Of a stretch of 64,000 nucleotides of DNA, positions 27,439 through 36,069 are shown piece after piece. Below the pieces are notes generated by a model, which made no database searches, was not told the DNA's origin, and saw only the letters and a list, made by a program, of their open reading frames with translations. How positions within the stretch are numbered: the first letter of the stretch is position 1; each line of letters opens with the position of its first letter. The position numbers were made by a program, and so were the translations under genes. This DNA is from Promethearchaeota archaeon. GTDB taxonomy: Archaea; Asgardarchaeota; Lokiarchaeia; Sigyniarchaeales; SOKP01. The stretch lies in NCBI GenBank assembly GCA_016839705.1, contig JAEOTR010000014.1, positions 1 through 64,000 on the forward strand. Reading direction: 5' to 3'.

Positions 27439-28248
27439 TTAAAAGAAATCTATTAGGGAACTAAAGGATTCAATTATTATTGATAGTTTTATTTGAGATT
27501 TACTAGGTTTATAAAACCTTCCTTTCCCTGTTTTTACTAATATCCCTTGAATCCCCGCGTTTATAGCACCATGAATGTCAGATTCAGGATCATCCCCAAT
27601 TACAAGTACCTCATCTGTATTAAGATCAATTCTTTTTAATGCTTGCAAGAAGTACTCTTTTGAAGGTTTGCCAAAAATCTTTGGATCTACATTTGCCGCA
27701 TAAGCAATCATCTGTACAAATGATCCCGTATCTATTACAGGTTCTCCATCCCGATCAAGAAAATACTTATTACCCTGTGTTCCAAGAAGTTGAGCACCTT
27801 TAATCACATATCTAAACGCTTTATTTAAACGATTCACATCCCAATTATCATGAAAGTCACCTATAATTACAAATTCAGGAATTTCAGAACCACTTACCAT
27901 CGGAAAATCTTGAAATTCCTTTTCAACTTCGCTAGTAGTAACAAAAAATGATTTTTTTGATGGGTTTTCAGATAAGAATTCTTTCAAAGCAATTATTGGT
28001 GTAAATATTTCATCCTCATTGATATAAAATCCATATTCCTTCAAAATTTTTAGAATAGTACGAGGAGATTTACTATCGGTATTCGTGAAAAACAGAAATT
28101 TTAATCCTTTTTTTCTGAGTTTTGAAAGCGTCGCAATAGCTCCTGGAATCGGCGCCCCTTTATAGAAAAGAGTACCATCTATATCGGTAAGAATTCCCTT
28201 AATATTACTAAAATTTTTGTTTTCGCCCATATTTCTACCCAATAACAT
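27439..28248 (-). CDS. HAD-superfamily (NagD-like) phosphatase
   Basis: Motif I is LTDIDGTLFYKG with the nucleophile Asp22 and Asp24, motif II is FFTNTDSKS, the cap region is of the C2 type, and motif III/IV is KPSKEYF followed by VIGDDPESDI. This places it with the NagD/phosphoglycolate-phosphatase-like group that cleaves small phosphates such as UMP, pyridoxal-P or phosphoglycolate. It overlaps the end of pyrE by 14 bases; an in-frame ATG at 28230 would remove the overlap. Coupling to pyrE suggests a nucleotide or PRPP-related substrate, but this is inference. Confidence 0.87.
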   Translation of the reverse strand: MLLGRNMGENKNFSNIKGILTDIDGTLFYKGAPIPGAIATLSKLRKKGLKFLFFTNTDSKSPRTILKILKEYGFYINEDEIFTPIIALKEFLSENPSKKSFFVTTSEVEKEFQDFPMVSGSEIPEFVIIGDFHDNWDVNRLNKAFRYVIKGAQLLGTQGNKYFLDRDGEPVIDTGSFVQMIAYAANVDPKIFGKPSKEYFLQALKRIDLNTDEVLVIGDDPESDIHGAINAGIQGILVKTGKGRFYKPSKSQIKLSIIIESFSSLIDFF

Positions 28249-28807
28249 GAAAATCCTTTACACTTATAAGAGAATGAACTCTAATCAAATGATCTTTCTC
28301 AAAATCCGCAAGATTATCCATTGATCTATCAACAAAAATAAATAAATCTTTAACCTTAGCTCCTTCTTCTCTCAATGCATTTATCGCAAAGAGTTTACTA
28401 AAACCACTGGAGATTAAATCATCAACTAAAAGAATTTTTTGCCCTTTTTTGATTTTTCCTTCAACCATTTTCTTGAGTCCGTGCTTTTTTGGCTCTTTTC
28501 TTAAAATATAAAATGGTTTGTGGAGTTGATTAGCAATCATTGTACCGAAAGGTATACCTGCGAGAGGTATAGCAACTACGCCCTCAAAATCAATGTTTTT
28601 TTTTATATAATCGACTGCAAAGTTAACTATTTTTTCAAATGCTTCCGGAAAATTAGGAATGACTCGCAAATCTATATAATATTGAGATTTTTCACCAGAT
28701 GCTAGGGTAAAATCACCGAATTTCAGTGCACCGGTTTCTTTTAAAATTTTAATTATAATTTCTTTGATATATGCATTACCTTTTCGTTTATTTTTTTCAA
28801 GTATCAT
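28235..28807 (-). CDS. pyrE: Orotate phosphoribosyltransferase
   Basis: The enzyme makes OMP from orotate and PRPP in pyrimidine synthesis. The PRPP loop ILLVDDLISSGFSK is at 125-138, the substrate part FTLASGEKSQYYIDLR at 33-48, and VAIPLAGIPFG at 78-88. The length of 190 is normal for archaea. It is the first gene of a two-gene unit with the HAD phosphatase. Confidence 0.92.
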   Translation of the reverse strand: MILEKNKRKGNAYIKEIIIKILKETGALKFGDFTLASGEKSQYYIDLRVIPNFPEAFEKIVNFAVDYIKKNIDFEGVVAIPLAGIPFGTMIANQLHKPFYILRKEPKKHGLKKMVEGKIKKGQKILLVDDLISSGFSKLFAINALREEGAKVKDLFIFVDRSMDNLADFEKDHLIRVHSLISVKDFHVIG

Positions 28808-28961
28808 TTATCTATTATAGGTATTTAACTTCATTTCCTTTTAAAAATTTATAGAATAATATCTTAAGAAAATGTTCGTGAAAGCTTCATTTCAGGTATT
28901 TTTGTATAGCTCAGGGTAATATCCAGAGAATATCGAAAATCTATTACCATAGATTATGCAT

Positions 28962-29750
28962 TTAATTTATTTCTCTCACTTGGATGGGTGGGCGAGGAGG
29001 TGCTCGAAAATATTTTACTGAAGGATATCCGAGTGTCATAACTCCCAAAACATATGTTTCGATACCAGTAAGATCTTTACATATATGTGGAAAATCAGTC
29101 AGAATTCCGTGAGCATATCCTATCCAACAACTTCCTAAACCCAGAGTTTCTGCACTTAACATACCATATGTCATGGCAATCGTTGAATTTCTTGTATCCC
29201 ATGGGTTTTTAGAATAGATAATAAGAACATGTGGAGCATTATAAAATATAGGATCATATCCTTTTTCCCTACTACTTTTAAAAAGTTCTCTCGTATCTGA
29301 TGATTCTAGAACGTTTATAATCGAATCTGTTAAATGATTTATTCTTTCTTTACTAGAAATTACCAAACACTTTAAATTTCTCATATTCCCTCCTGTTGGA
29401 GCATATCTCATTGAATTAATTATTCTCTTAATTGATTCTTCTGAAACTTTTTCACTGCTGTATTGTCGGACTGATCGTTTAACACGAAATAATTTGTGTA
29501 TTGATTCAAACGAGATATATGTGCTGGAATCTTGGCTTAACTCAAATTCTAAAATTTCATCTTCCATATCTTCGTGTATTATCGCATTTTCAGGACAAAC
29601 TGAAATACAATGTCCGCACAAAATACAATTTGACTCATTAAAAACGACTTTTTTTTGAGAGTCATCTATGCTGAAATTTCTAGTTGGACAGTCCTTTATA
29701 CAAGCCTGACAGTTAGAACATTTTTTAATATCAATTCCTATAATTGGCAT
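28962..29750 (-). CDS. Nitroreductase with N-terminal double [4Fe-4S] ferredoxin domain
   Basis: The first 60 residues hold two full cluster motifs (Cys11/14/17/21 and Cys42/45/48/52). A nitroreductase domain follows from about 85, with RSVRQY (FMN-phosphate contact), APTGGNMRN, and GLGSCWIGY near the end. The domain reduces flavin-linked substrates with electrons from ferredoxin clusters; in anaerobes these proteins act on quinones, nitro compounds or unknown substrates. It is divergent from the PadR-hsp20 unit, with an operator-like repeat between, so PadR may control it too. Confidence 0.9.
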   Translation of the reverse strand: MPIIGIDIKKCSNCQACIKDCPTRNFSIDDSQKKVVFNESNCILCGHCISVCPENAIIHEDMEDEILEFELSQDSSTYISFESIHKLFRVKRSVRQYSSEKVSEESIKRIINSMRYAPTGGNMRNLKCLVISSKERINHLTDSIINVLESSDTRELFKSSREKGYDPIFYNAPHVLIIYSKNPWDTRNSTIAMTYGMLSAETLGLGSCWIGYAHGILTDFPHICKDLTGIETYVLGVMTLGYPSVKYFRAPPRPPIQVREIN

Positions 29751-29821
29751 TATAATTAATACTGAATTTTGATCCTTATTATAATTATGAACTTGGAAAT
29801 GACTTTATTTTGACCCGTAAG

Positions 29822-29829
29822 TTTAAATA
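29822..29829 (+). promoter_or_regulatory. TATA box of the PadR-hsp20 unit
   Basis: TTTAAATA is 59 bases before the PadR start. Transcription would begin near 29850, just at the left edge of the TCGATA-rich operator, so a bound repressor would block initiation. Confidence 0.45.
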
Positions 29830-29851
29830 GGTTCAATTTATCTATATTACG

Positions 29852-29877
29852 AGATCGATATATCGATATCGATATAT
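29852..29877. promoter_or_regulatory. TCGATA-repeat operator, probable PadR site
   Basis: Overlapping palindromes built on TATCGATA run through this stretch; TCGATATATCGATA is the core. Almost the same core, TCGATGTATCGATA on the minus strand, stands ahead of the other PadR gene (38651-38666). Both sit where transcription should start. Confidence 0.5.
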
Positions 29878-29880
29878 TTT

Positions 29881-30513
29881 TTGGTGATTATAATTTTTAG
29901 TACACATAGAAAAGGAGCACGAACGGGTTTAGAGATTTTAGTCTTAAAAATAATTCAAAAAAACACCTCCGGAATCACGGGATATGAAATTATTCAGAAG
30001 ATCACTAGTAAACCCAGAGGTTTATGGAGAGGAACAGCAGGATCAATATACCCATTACTTAAAAATTTAGCAGATAAAGGCTTAGTAAGGATTGAAGAAA
30101 ACCCAGATAATAATCGTGGTAAGAAGGAATATTATATAACCGAAAAAGGTTCTAATGCACTTAAAGATGCATTAAGTAATAATATCTATCCTAGCATGCG
30201 TTCTTTTATGGATTCTATATTTACACTCATTGGAGATCTCCCAAGGGTTAAAAGAAATGTTGAAACAATGTTTTGCAGCTTCCCTCATCATCATCATATA
30301 GAACTTGATGAAACTGATCTTTCACTTGAAAATCAGCAACATATAAGAAATGTGATAAAAAGCCTGGAATCTTCGAAGAAAGATCTCAATCATAGAATTA
30401 AAATAATAAATGACCAAATCATTAGGTACAACGATATTTTAGTAAAAATTGAGAAAGAACGGAAGGAAAAATCTAAATCCATTGAAATATATGATGACGA
30501 CTTATATTCTTAA
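29881..30513 (+). CDS. PadR-family transcriptional regulator
   Basis: This 210-residue protein has a PadR winged helix in the first 105 residues (GLEILVLKIIQKNTSGITGYEI, AGSIYPLLKNLADKGLV, REYYITEKG-like). A C-terminal helical region of about 70 residues (140-205) is probably a dimerising coiled coil. There is no ATG; TTG at 29881 or GTG at 29884 starts it. It is followed by hsp20 after 63 bases, so it likely controls that gene and itself, and perhaps the divergent nitroreductase, through the TCGATA repeats upstream. The ligand is unknown. Confidence 0.88.
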   Translation: MVIIIFSTHRKGARTGLEILVLKIIQKNTSGITGYEIIQKITSKPRGLWRGTAGSIYPLLKNLADKGLVRIEENPDNNRGKKEYYITEKGSNALKDALSNNIYPSMRSFMDSIFTLIGDLPRVKRNVETMFCSFPHHHHIELDETDLSLENQQHIRNVIKSLESSKKDLNHRIKIINDQIIRYNDILVKIEKERKEKSKSIEIYDDDLYS

Positions 30514-30576
30514 AATATTATTACCAAAAAATAATGAAATATGAATCAAATAAAAATAAAGAGGTAATTAAAAAAT

Positions 30577-31113
30577 ATGAATCAAGAAAATCCCCATGAA
30601 AACAGTGATCCGCATGGTCCTCAAACCCCGGATGGCCCACGTGGTCCCCACAGTTATCATGGTCGAAAAGGCATGTATGGGTGCTTTCCCTTTGATCCTC
30701 GAATGATGTATAAAATGAAAAAGATGGCAAAACATTTTATGAGGGGATTTATGGGAAATCATATACCACACAATCTTGAAGATCTAGGAGACAGTTATTT
30801 AATTACAGTACCATTAGCCGGACGTACTAAGGAGGATGTAAAGGTCTCTTTACTTAATAACTATCTGAATATTAAAGCAGAGAAACCTAAAATCCCAGAA
30901 TCAGAAAAAGTAAAGGAGACCCCAGGGGAAGTAAATACACCACATGAATTTTGTGGTCCATCATTCTGGAAAGGATATACTTTTATTGACGTAAACATGG
31001 ATATTCTTTTACCAGTTGATGCGGATACTGAAACATTGCTATCAAAAATGGCTAATGGTCTTCTGAAAATAACTTTTGGTAAAAAACCTGCTAAGAAAAT
31101 AGATATTAGCTAA
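30577..31113 (+). CDS. Small heat-shock protein Hsp20 (alpha-crystallin domain)
   Basis: The N-terminal arm (1-65) is rich in His, Pro, Gly and Met. The alpha-crystallin domain runs from about 67 to 175, opening with NLEDLGDSYLITVPLAGRT and closing with ANGLLKITFGK, with an unusual inserted segment at about 108-140. The family keeps unfolding proteins soluble as oligomers. The gene follows the PadR regulator directly. The C-terminal I-x-I-type anchor is not clear (the end is KKIDIS). Confidence 0.85.
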   Translation: MNQENPHENSDPHGPQTPDGPRGPHSYHGRKGMYGCFPFDPRMMYKMKKMAKHFMRGFMGNHIPHNLEDLGDSYLITVPLAGRTKEDVKVSLLNNYLNIKAEKPKIPESEKVKETPGEVNTPHEFCGPSFWKGYTFIDVNMDILLPVDADTETLLSKMANGLLKITFGKKPAKKIDIS

Positions 31114-31146
31114 AGCAAATCAAATATTTAATAAAATTTGGCGGAA

Positions 31147-31211
31147 TGCTTTAGAATTACTACAATAGTAGTTCTCTCAAAGCAATATTGTAGCATTTTA
31201 ATGCTAAAGCA
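31147..31211 (+). other. Long imperfect hairpin downstream of hsp20
   Basis: TGCTTTAG (31147-31154) pairs with CTAAAGCA (31204-31211), ATTA (31156-31159) with TAAT (31199-31202), and CTACAATA (31160-31167) with TATTGTAG (31186-31193), leaving an 18-base loop and a five-base bulge. This makes about 20 base pairs in 65 bases. It could be a small RNA, an mRNA 3' structure or a miniature element; it lacks a plain terminator T-run except for the T-rich stretch that follows at 31223-31250. Confidence 0.45.
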
Positions 31212-31306
31212 CCCCAATAATATATTTTTTTTATATTTTTTATTCTTTTAGTTTCCAGTTTATCGATATTTTTTGACTTGTTTGTTGAGAGAATCAAACA
31301 CACTTA

Positions 31307-31343
31307 AATTTATAAGAGGTTATGATATAAAACCTCATAAATT
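31307..31343 (+). other. Second hairpin in the hsp20 downstream region
   Basis: AATTTAT then GAGGTT (with two unpaired A between) pairs with AACCTC and ATAAATT, giving 13 base pairs and a nine-base loop. It lies 95 bases beyond the first hairpin within the same 422-base gap. A TATCGATA half-site like that of the PadR operators sits at about 31260-31267. I see no protein gene in the gap. Confidence 0.4.
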
Positions 31344-31535
31344 GACTAGTATCTACCCCTCAAGTTATAGTTCTTCAAAAAGAAAAACTCAAGCAGAAAT
31401 AGTAAACACACAAGAAAACGAATCTGACTAATTTTTTTAATAAATCTTTTTTTTTCTAATATATTTTAGAATTTACATTTCAACCTTGTTGTTAGTTACT
31501 TGGAAATTTAATAAACATTTGAATTAGGGAAATTT

Positions 31536-32657
31536 ATGGATAAACTTAAAGTTGGTATTATCGGTTGTGGAGTTATTTTTGATCTTAATGTGTTAGGATA
31601 TTTAAATAATGATGATGCAGAAATAATAAGTCTTTGCGATAGAAGACTGAAGAATGTGAAGGAAAAGATTCAGAAATTCGATCTTAATTCCAATATTAGA
31701 ATATATAAAGACTATAAAGAAATGCTTGACTCCGAGAGAATAGATCTATTAGAAATTTTATTGCCTCATCATTTACATCATGAGGTAACTCTATATGCTG
31801 CGCAGAAGAACTTGAAGGGGATAAGCGTTCAAAAACCGATGGCTAATACTGTTAAAGAGTGTGATGAAATGATTAATGTTTGTAAAAACAATAATATCAA
31901 GCTAAAAATTTTTGAAAATTTCACATTCTATCCTCCAATAATAAAAGCAAAACAACTAATAGAAGAAGGAATAATCGGTGAGGTGAACTCAATTCACATC
32001 AAGTCCACCCGGGCGGGTAAGGGTGGTTGGAGAGTCCCCGGTAGTGCTTCGAGATGGAGGTATGACCCAAAAACTTGTGGAGGTGGTATGGATCGAGGAT
32101 CTCCATGCGTATTTGATGACGGGTTTCATAAATTCTGGCTTGCCTTACACTTTATAGAAAATAAAATCGAAAAAGTCTATGCTTGGATAGATGGTGATTT
32201 GATAGATATACCTGCTTATATTATGTGGAAATATAAGCAGCCTGAAAACACTGAATTTATTGTACCTAAATATGGAAATATGGAATTCAACCTTTCACCG
32301 CAAATGTATCTACCAAGCCCATATTACGATATAGATGAATTTATTTTATTAACTGGATCAACAGGTGTAATGTGGATTAATCAAGTAACTGCAGGGGGGA
32401 ACGTAATGTCGGATTCTGAGATCTTCCCTCCAGTTGTAGTTTTTCGAGATGGAAAAGTAGAATCGTTTACAGATATGGAACGAGACTGGAAATACGGATT
32501 TATTAACTCAACAAAACATTTTATTGATGTAATAAAAAATGATGGTGCACCACTACTAACAGGAGAAGAAGGAAGGTATACGATTCAATTTTCTTTAGCT
32601 GCCATAAAATCTTCATTGGAAGGAAGAGAGATCAACCCCGATGATATGATAGATTAG
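31536..32657 (+). CDS. Gfo/Idh/MocA-family oxidoreductase
   Basis: The Rossmann part starts KVGIIGCGVIFD (5-16) and continues to about 125; the family EKP catalytic motif appears as QKPMA (99-103) with Lys100 kept and Glu replaced by Gln. The C-terminal beta-sheet domain contains FHKFWLALHFI. Members use NAD(P) to oxidise or reduce sugars, inositol or related rings. No sugar gene is adjacent to name the substrate. The length of 373 is normal. A long upstream gap (422 bases) separates it from hsp20. Confidence 0.85.
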   Translation: MDKLKVGIIGCGVIFDLNVLGYLNNDDAEIISLCDRRLKNVKEKIQKFDLNSNIRIYKDYKEMLDSERIDLLEILLPHHLHHEVTLYAAQKNLKGISVQKPMANTVKECDEMINVCKNNNIKLKIFENFTFYPPIIKAKQLIEEGIIGEVNSIHIKSTRAGKGGWRVPGSASRWRYDPKTCGGGMDRGSPCVFDDGFHKFWLALHFIENKIEKVYAWIDGDLIDIPAYIMWKYKQPENTEFIVPKYGNMEFNLSPQMYLPSPYYDIDEFILLTGSTGVMWINQVTAGGNVMSDSEIFPPVVVFRDGKVESFTDMERDWKYGFINSTKHFIDVIKNDGAPLLTGEEGRYTIQFSLAAIKSSLEGREINPDDMID

Positions 32658-32661
32658 AATC

Positions 32662-33483
32662 TTAGCTTTTTGAAAAACCTCCATGGTGAAATTCAATTTT
32701 ATAGTTAAGCTTCATATTCTCACAATAACTCTTGATATCTTCTTCAAGAAAATCCCAATAGCTTCTATCTCTTTGAATCTCTTTATATTTTGAGAGAAAT
32801 TCTGGATAATTCTCTCTTATAACATTCATTATTCGAGGAATATTATGCGGTCTGAAATTTAAATTTTCAAAACTAAAGTTATCTGTATAATCAAGTGTTT
32901 CACCAATTATCCCTTTATAGTCTGTAATTTCAGGGAAAAAAGGGGATATAAATATATAAGTTTGAATACCATTTTCGTAGATTTCTTTTATAGCAGCAAA
33001 TCGATCTGAAGGTTTTGATGCACCTCGCTCAAGGATCCTGGCAAATTGCTCGTTTAAAGTGCTAATTGAAATCCCCACCTCAATATTTTTAAATTTCTTA
33101 AATAAATCGATATCTCTCACAACTAGCTTAGATTTAGTGAGGATAGTAATTTCGGCATTAGTTCCAACAAGTCTTTCTAATATTTTTCTAGTGTTTTGAT
33201 ATTTTTTTTCTAGGGGTAGATAGGGGTCTGTTACAGAACTTAGTAAAATTCTCTTGCCGTTATATTTTTGAGGTTTGATCTTTTCTAACTCAAATTGTTT
33301 AATATCGAGAAATTCTCCCCATTTGTCACCTTTATGATTCGTAAATCTAATCATGAATTCAGCGTAACAATAAATACAACCATGTTGACATCCCGTATAT
33401 GGATTAATAACAAAATCAATTTGAGGGATATTACTTTTTGTTATAATGCTCTTAGTTTCTCGAAAGTTTATTTTCATCTTCAA
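32662..33483 (-). CDS. Radical SAM protein, spore photoproduct lyase (SplB)-like
   Basis: The radical-SAM cluster motif is GCQHGCIYCYAEF with Cys32, Cys36 and Cys39, spaced C-x3-C-x2-C. The rest matches the short archaeal/bacterial SPL-like group (NPYTGC, SSVTDPYLPLEKKYQ, TILTKS). At 273 residues it lacks the N-terminal part of true spore photoproduct lyases, so repair of spore photoproduct is unlikely; the family function is unknown. It overlaps the nucleoside phosphorylase gene by four bases and is translated after it. Confidence 0.87.
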   Translation of the reverse strand: MKMKINFRETKSIITKSNIPQIDFVINPYTGCQHGCIYCYAEFMIRFTNHKGDKWGEFLDIKQFELEKIKPQKYNGKRILLSSVTDPYLPLEKKYQNTRKILERLVGTNAEITILTKSKLVVRDIDLFKKFKNIEVGISISTLNEQFARILERGASKPSDRFAAIKEIYENGIQTYIFISPFFPEITDYKGIIGETLDYTDNFSFENLNFRPHNIPRIMNVIRENYPEFLSKYKEIQRDRSYWDFLEEDIKSYCENMKLNYKIEFHHGGFSKS

Positions 33484-34250
33484 ATAGATGTTAGGGTATT
33501 TATTGCGATTTTAAATAATGTTTGGAGATGTTCATCAGTTAAATGAAAGTAGGGCTTCCAATCTCTTTCTCCTAAATAATCACTTATCGTAAAAATTGCT
33601 CCAGCATCAACTTTTAAAGCATATGCTACAGAGAATACCGCTGACGCCTCCATATCTACTGTTAGTACTCCTTCTTCTTTGTAATGTTCTATTTCTTTAA
33701 TAGTCTCCCGAAAAGGCGCATCAGTTGTCCACGATGTTCCAGAAGTATATTCTAATCCCATTTGTTCAATAGTTTCTATAATTTTATTGTTTAATCCTTG
33801 AGAAGGAAGTGAGTATTTTTCACCAGGGATATAGTGATATGAAGTTCCCTCATCTCGAATAGCTCGATCACATACGACAATATTTCCTAATGTTAAATCT
33901 TTCTGTAGAGCTCCAGCCGTTCCAACCGAAATAAACCATTTTACTCCAAAAGACGAAAGTTCCTCTAATAAGATTGCCGCACTTGGTGCACCTATTCCAA
34001 AATTTCCACAGATTCCAATGTTTCCTTGAGATTTTTCAAATAGATAGAATTCTCGAATAACATTTTCAATTTTTTTAACCCTATAGTTTTTTATTATATA
34101 ATCCATTAATTTCGGTTGAAAAGTAAAGATCACCCCTTTTGGAGGGTCAATCTCTGGGTATCTCCCCATTTTCTTTCTATATTCCCAGAAATTCTTTCCA
34201 TTAAGTAATGGGGTTTCACGATATTTATCAGAAAAATTTGGGAAAGGCAT
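33480..34250 (-). CDS. Nucleoside phosphorylase (uridine phosphorylase-like)
   Basis: This PNP/UDP-family enzyme, which cleaves nucleosides with phosphate, has NFGIGAPSAAILLEEL (phosphate and ribose region), VKWFISVGTAGALQ, and VDMEASAVFSVA with the Glu-x-Ala ribose contact typical of the family. The length of 256 is normal. The base preference (uracil or purine) is not read from this. It is the first gene of a coupled pair with the SPL-like radical SAM protein, so nucleoside or nucleic-acid damage salvage is one thought, without proof. Confidence 0.88.
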   Translation of the reverse strand: MPFPNFSDKYRETPLLNGKNFWEYRKKMGRYPEIDPPKGVIFTFQPKLMDYIIKNYRVKKIENVIREFYLFEKSQGNIGICGNFGIGAPSAAILLEELSSFGVKWFISVGTAGALQKDLTLGNIVVCDRAIRDEGTSYHYIPGEKYSLPSQGLNNKIIETIEQMGLEYTSGTSWTTDAPFRETIKEIEHYKEEGVLTVDMEASAVFSVAYALKVDAGAIFTISDYLGERDWKPYFHLTDEHLQTLFKIAINTLTSI

Positions 34251-34374
34251 GTTAAATAATTCAACTTAATATTTTTAAAACTTTTAGAAATTGAATTAGG
34301 GAATAGAAAGAACCTTAACGGTTATAAATAATATCTTCGAGTTATGCCGTTTGATGCTATATTTACACTATATA

Positions 34375-35004
34375 TTAAATAGAATTGACATTTTTACCTA
34401 TTAATAACCACATTGTATGATATTCTGTATCTTTAGAATAGTTTTTGTGAAAATATTCAAATAGATCAACAATCTTCAAAAATTTGAAATCCTCCCGAAG
34501 CTCCTCTTCCGAACAGAAATGAAGGAAGAACTCACTTTGAAATGAATTTGGATCATTTTTTACTGATACGCCTTTCCCATAATATTGCCTATCATTTGAG
34601 GAAAGTGTACTCAAGAAAAAAAAACCGTGTGATTTTAAAATTTTCTTGATTTTGAAAATAAATGCATTTCTATCAGCCATATTAAAGAAATGGTATACCC
34701 CTGAAACGTAAATTATATCATATTGAGTATCATCTAAATCCTTCCGATTCATGCATTCAAATGTGACATTATCTTTGTTTGAATTTAGTTCAATTGCATT
34801 TTCTATAGCTTTTAATGAAATATCAATTCCTCGTATTGTGAGATTATCTAATTTCGAAGATATAAAGTCGATATCGCGCCCATTACCACATCCAATATCT
34901 AGAAATGTGAATTGATTGGATTTAGTCAATTTTTTTTGAAGAAAACTTAAAGCCATACTGGCATTTATACTAACCTTATCATCGCCACTTGGAATATGGT
35001 TCAT
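34375..35004 (-). CDS. Class I SAM-dependent methyltransferase
   Basis: Motif I is FLDIGCGNGRDID (35-47), followed by the acidic ribose-binding GIDIS, the DIIYVSGVYHFF motif IV region and a late helix/strand part. At 209 residues it has no extra domain, so the substrate (small molecule, lipid or protein) cannot be named. It is close to the tellurite-resistance/UbiE-like group by overall look. It lies 95 bases beyond the ABC transporter cluster on the same strand and could be its last member or independent. Confidence 0.85.
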   Translation of the reverse strand: MNHIPSGDDKVSINASMALSFLQKKLTKSNQFTFLDIGCGNGRDIDFISSKLDNLTIRGIDISLKAIENAIELNSNKDNVTFECMNRKDLDDTQYDIIYVSGVYHFFNMADRNAFIFKIKKILKSHGFFFLSTLSSNDRQYYGKGVSVKNDPNSFQSEFFLHFCSEEELREDFKFLKIVDLFEYFHKNYSKDTEYHTMWLLIGKNVNSI

Positions 35005-35099
35005 ATATATTTTTAATCAAAAGAGAGTTAAAAAAATATCTTTAGCTTTAGAAAAAAAGAACCTTAAAGACAAATAAAAATAAAAAAAATATGGATTAC

Positions 35100-36068
35100 T
35101 TATTTTTTGGGTTTTCTTTTAGTAATAATTACGTAAATGACTAATCCGGCAATGCAAGCTATTATTATTATTAAAATTAGATAAAATATCCAATCTGAGT
35201 TAACATTGATAAGTTGGAAAATAATAGTATCACTGACATTTCTAACCGCAAAAGACACCATAGTTCCTTTTTCTCCATATGATATTTCAACAGTATAATT
35301 CGTTTCACCTGAACGTTTAAAAATAAGTGTATTCCCCGTTGAGGATGCATTTTCACATCCAAGTTCATTAATTAAGTCCGTTAAATACTGAGTTCGTGGT
35401 GTTGCAATAGCTAATCCATTAAGGATTAACTGCCATAAAAACTCATCTGCCATTAGGTTAGGAAACGTATAACCTGAAAGTTGAATAGCCAAATTTCCAT
35501 TAAGCTCAGCCGCGATAGCATTATAATCATCTAAAATTGTTTTAACATCAGCAGGATCCTTAAATATTAACAGTCCCTCATTATAGCTAGGTTGTTCTTC
35601 ATGAGTCCCATCTGTGAAGTTCCAAACAGCGCGTACACCATACCATAGATTATAGGTATTCGTATAATTTTCATTAATCAATGTTTCGTTGAATCCAGCA
35701 GAATTCATGATGGTAAGTAGTATCACTAAGTCTTCTATATTGAAATGTTCCGCCATGATTAAAGTTGTTAAAATATCATAGGCTTCCCATGTAATATCAT
35801 TCCAACCTAGTATAGTTGTTCTACTCTTCGCTCCAGTAATATTTGCATCTCCCTCGAACCAGAAGCTTGGATTTGTGGATGAATTAACTGTAGACTTCCA
35901 CGCCGCATCATTGTATTGATTTACTAATAAATCATCAGTCCCTTTCGCTAGAGTCAATTGATAGTTTATACTAGCTGACACTGATATAGCAAACATCCCA
36001 CAAATTATTATTCCAAACAATGTTAAACTCAAAAAACTTGTTTTGGTTTTATTCTTAATTAGCCTCAT
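35100..36068 (-). CDS. Membrane-anchored extracytoplasmic protein of the ABC cluster
   Basis: An N-terminal signal-like helix (about 11-33, after basic MRLIKNKTKTS) and a C-terminal membrane helix with basic end (about 295-316, ending TKRKPKK) flank an outside domain of about 260 residues rich in Asn, Thr and Trp. No binding-protein fold is recognised. It starts two bases after the permease stop, so it belongs to the same operon and is probably an accessory or substrate-binding part of that transporter. I do not recognise the family. Confidence 0.75.
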   Translation of the reverse strand: MRLIKNKTKTSFLSLTLFGIIICGMFAISVSASINYQLTLAKGTDDLLVNQYNDAAWKSTVNSSTNPSFWFEGDANITGAKSRTTILGWNDITWEAYDILTTLIMAEHFNIEDLVILLTIMNSAGFNETLINENYTNTYNLWYGVRAVWNFTDGTHEEQPSYNEGLLIFKDPADVKTILDDYNAIAAELNGNLAIQLSGYTFPNLMADEFLWQLILNGLAIATPRTQYLTDLINELGCENASSTGNTLIFKRSGETNYTVEISYGEKGTMVSFAVRNVSDTIIFQLINVNSDWIFYLILIIIIACIAGLVIYVIITKRKPKK

Positions 36069-36069
36069 T

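Noticed and set aside
28900-28960. TAGCTCAGGGTAA resembles the D-arm of a tRNA
   Set aside because: No acceptor-stem partner, no anticodon stem and no GTTCRA-type T-loop can be placed around it on either strand.
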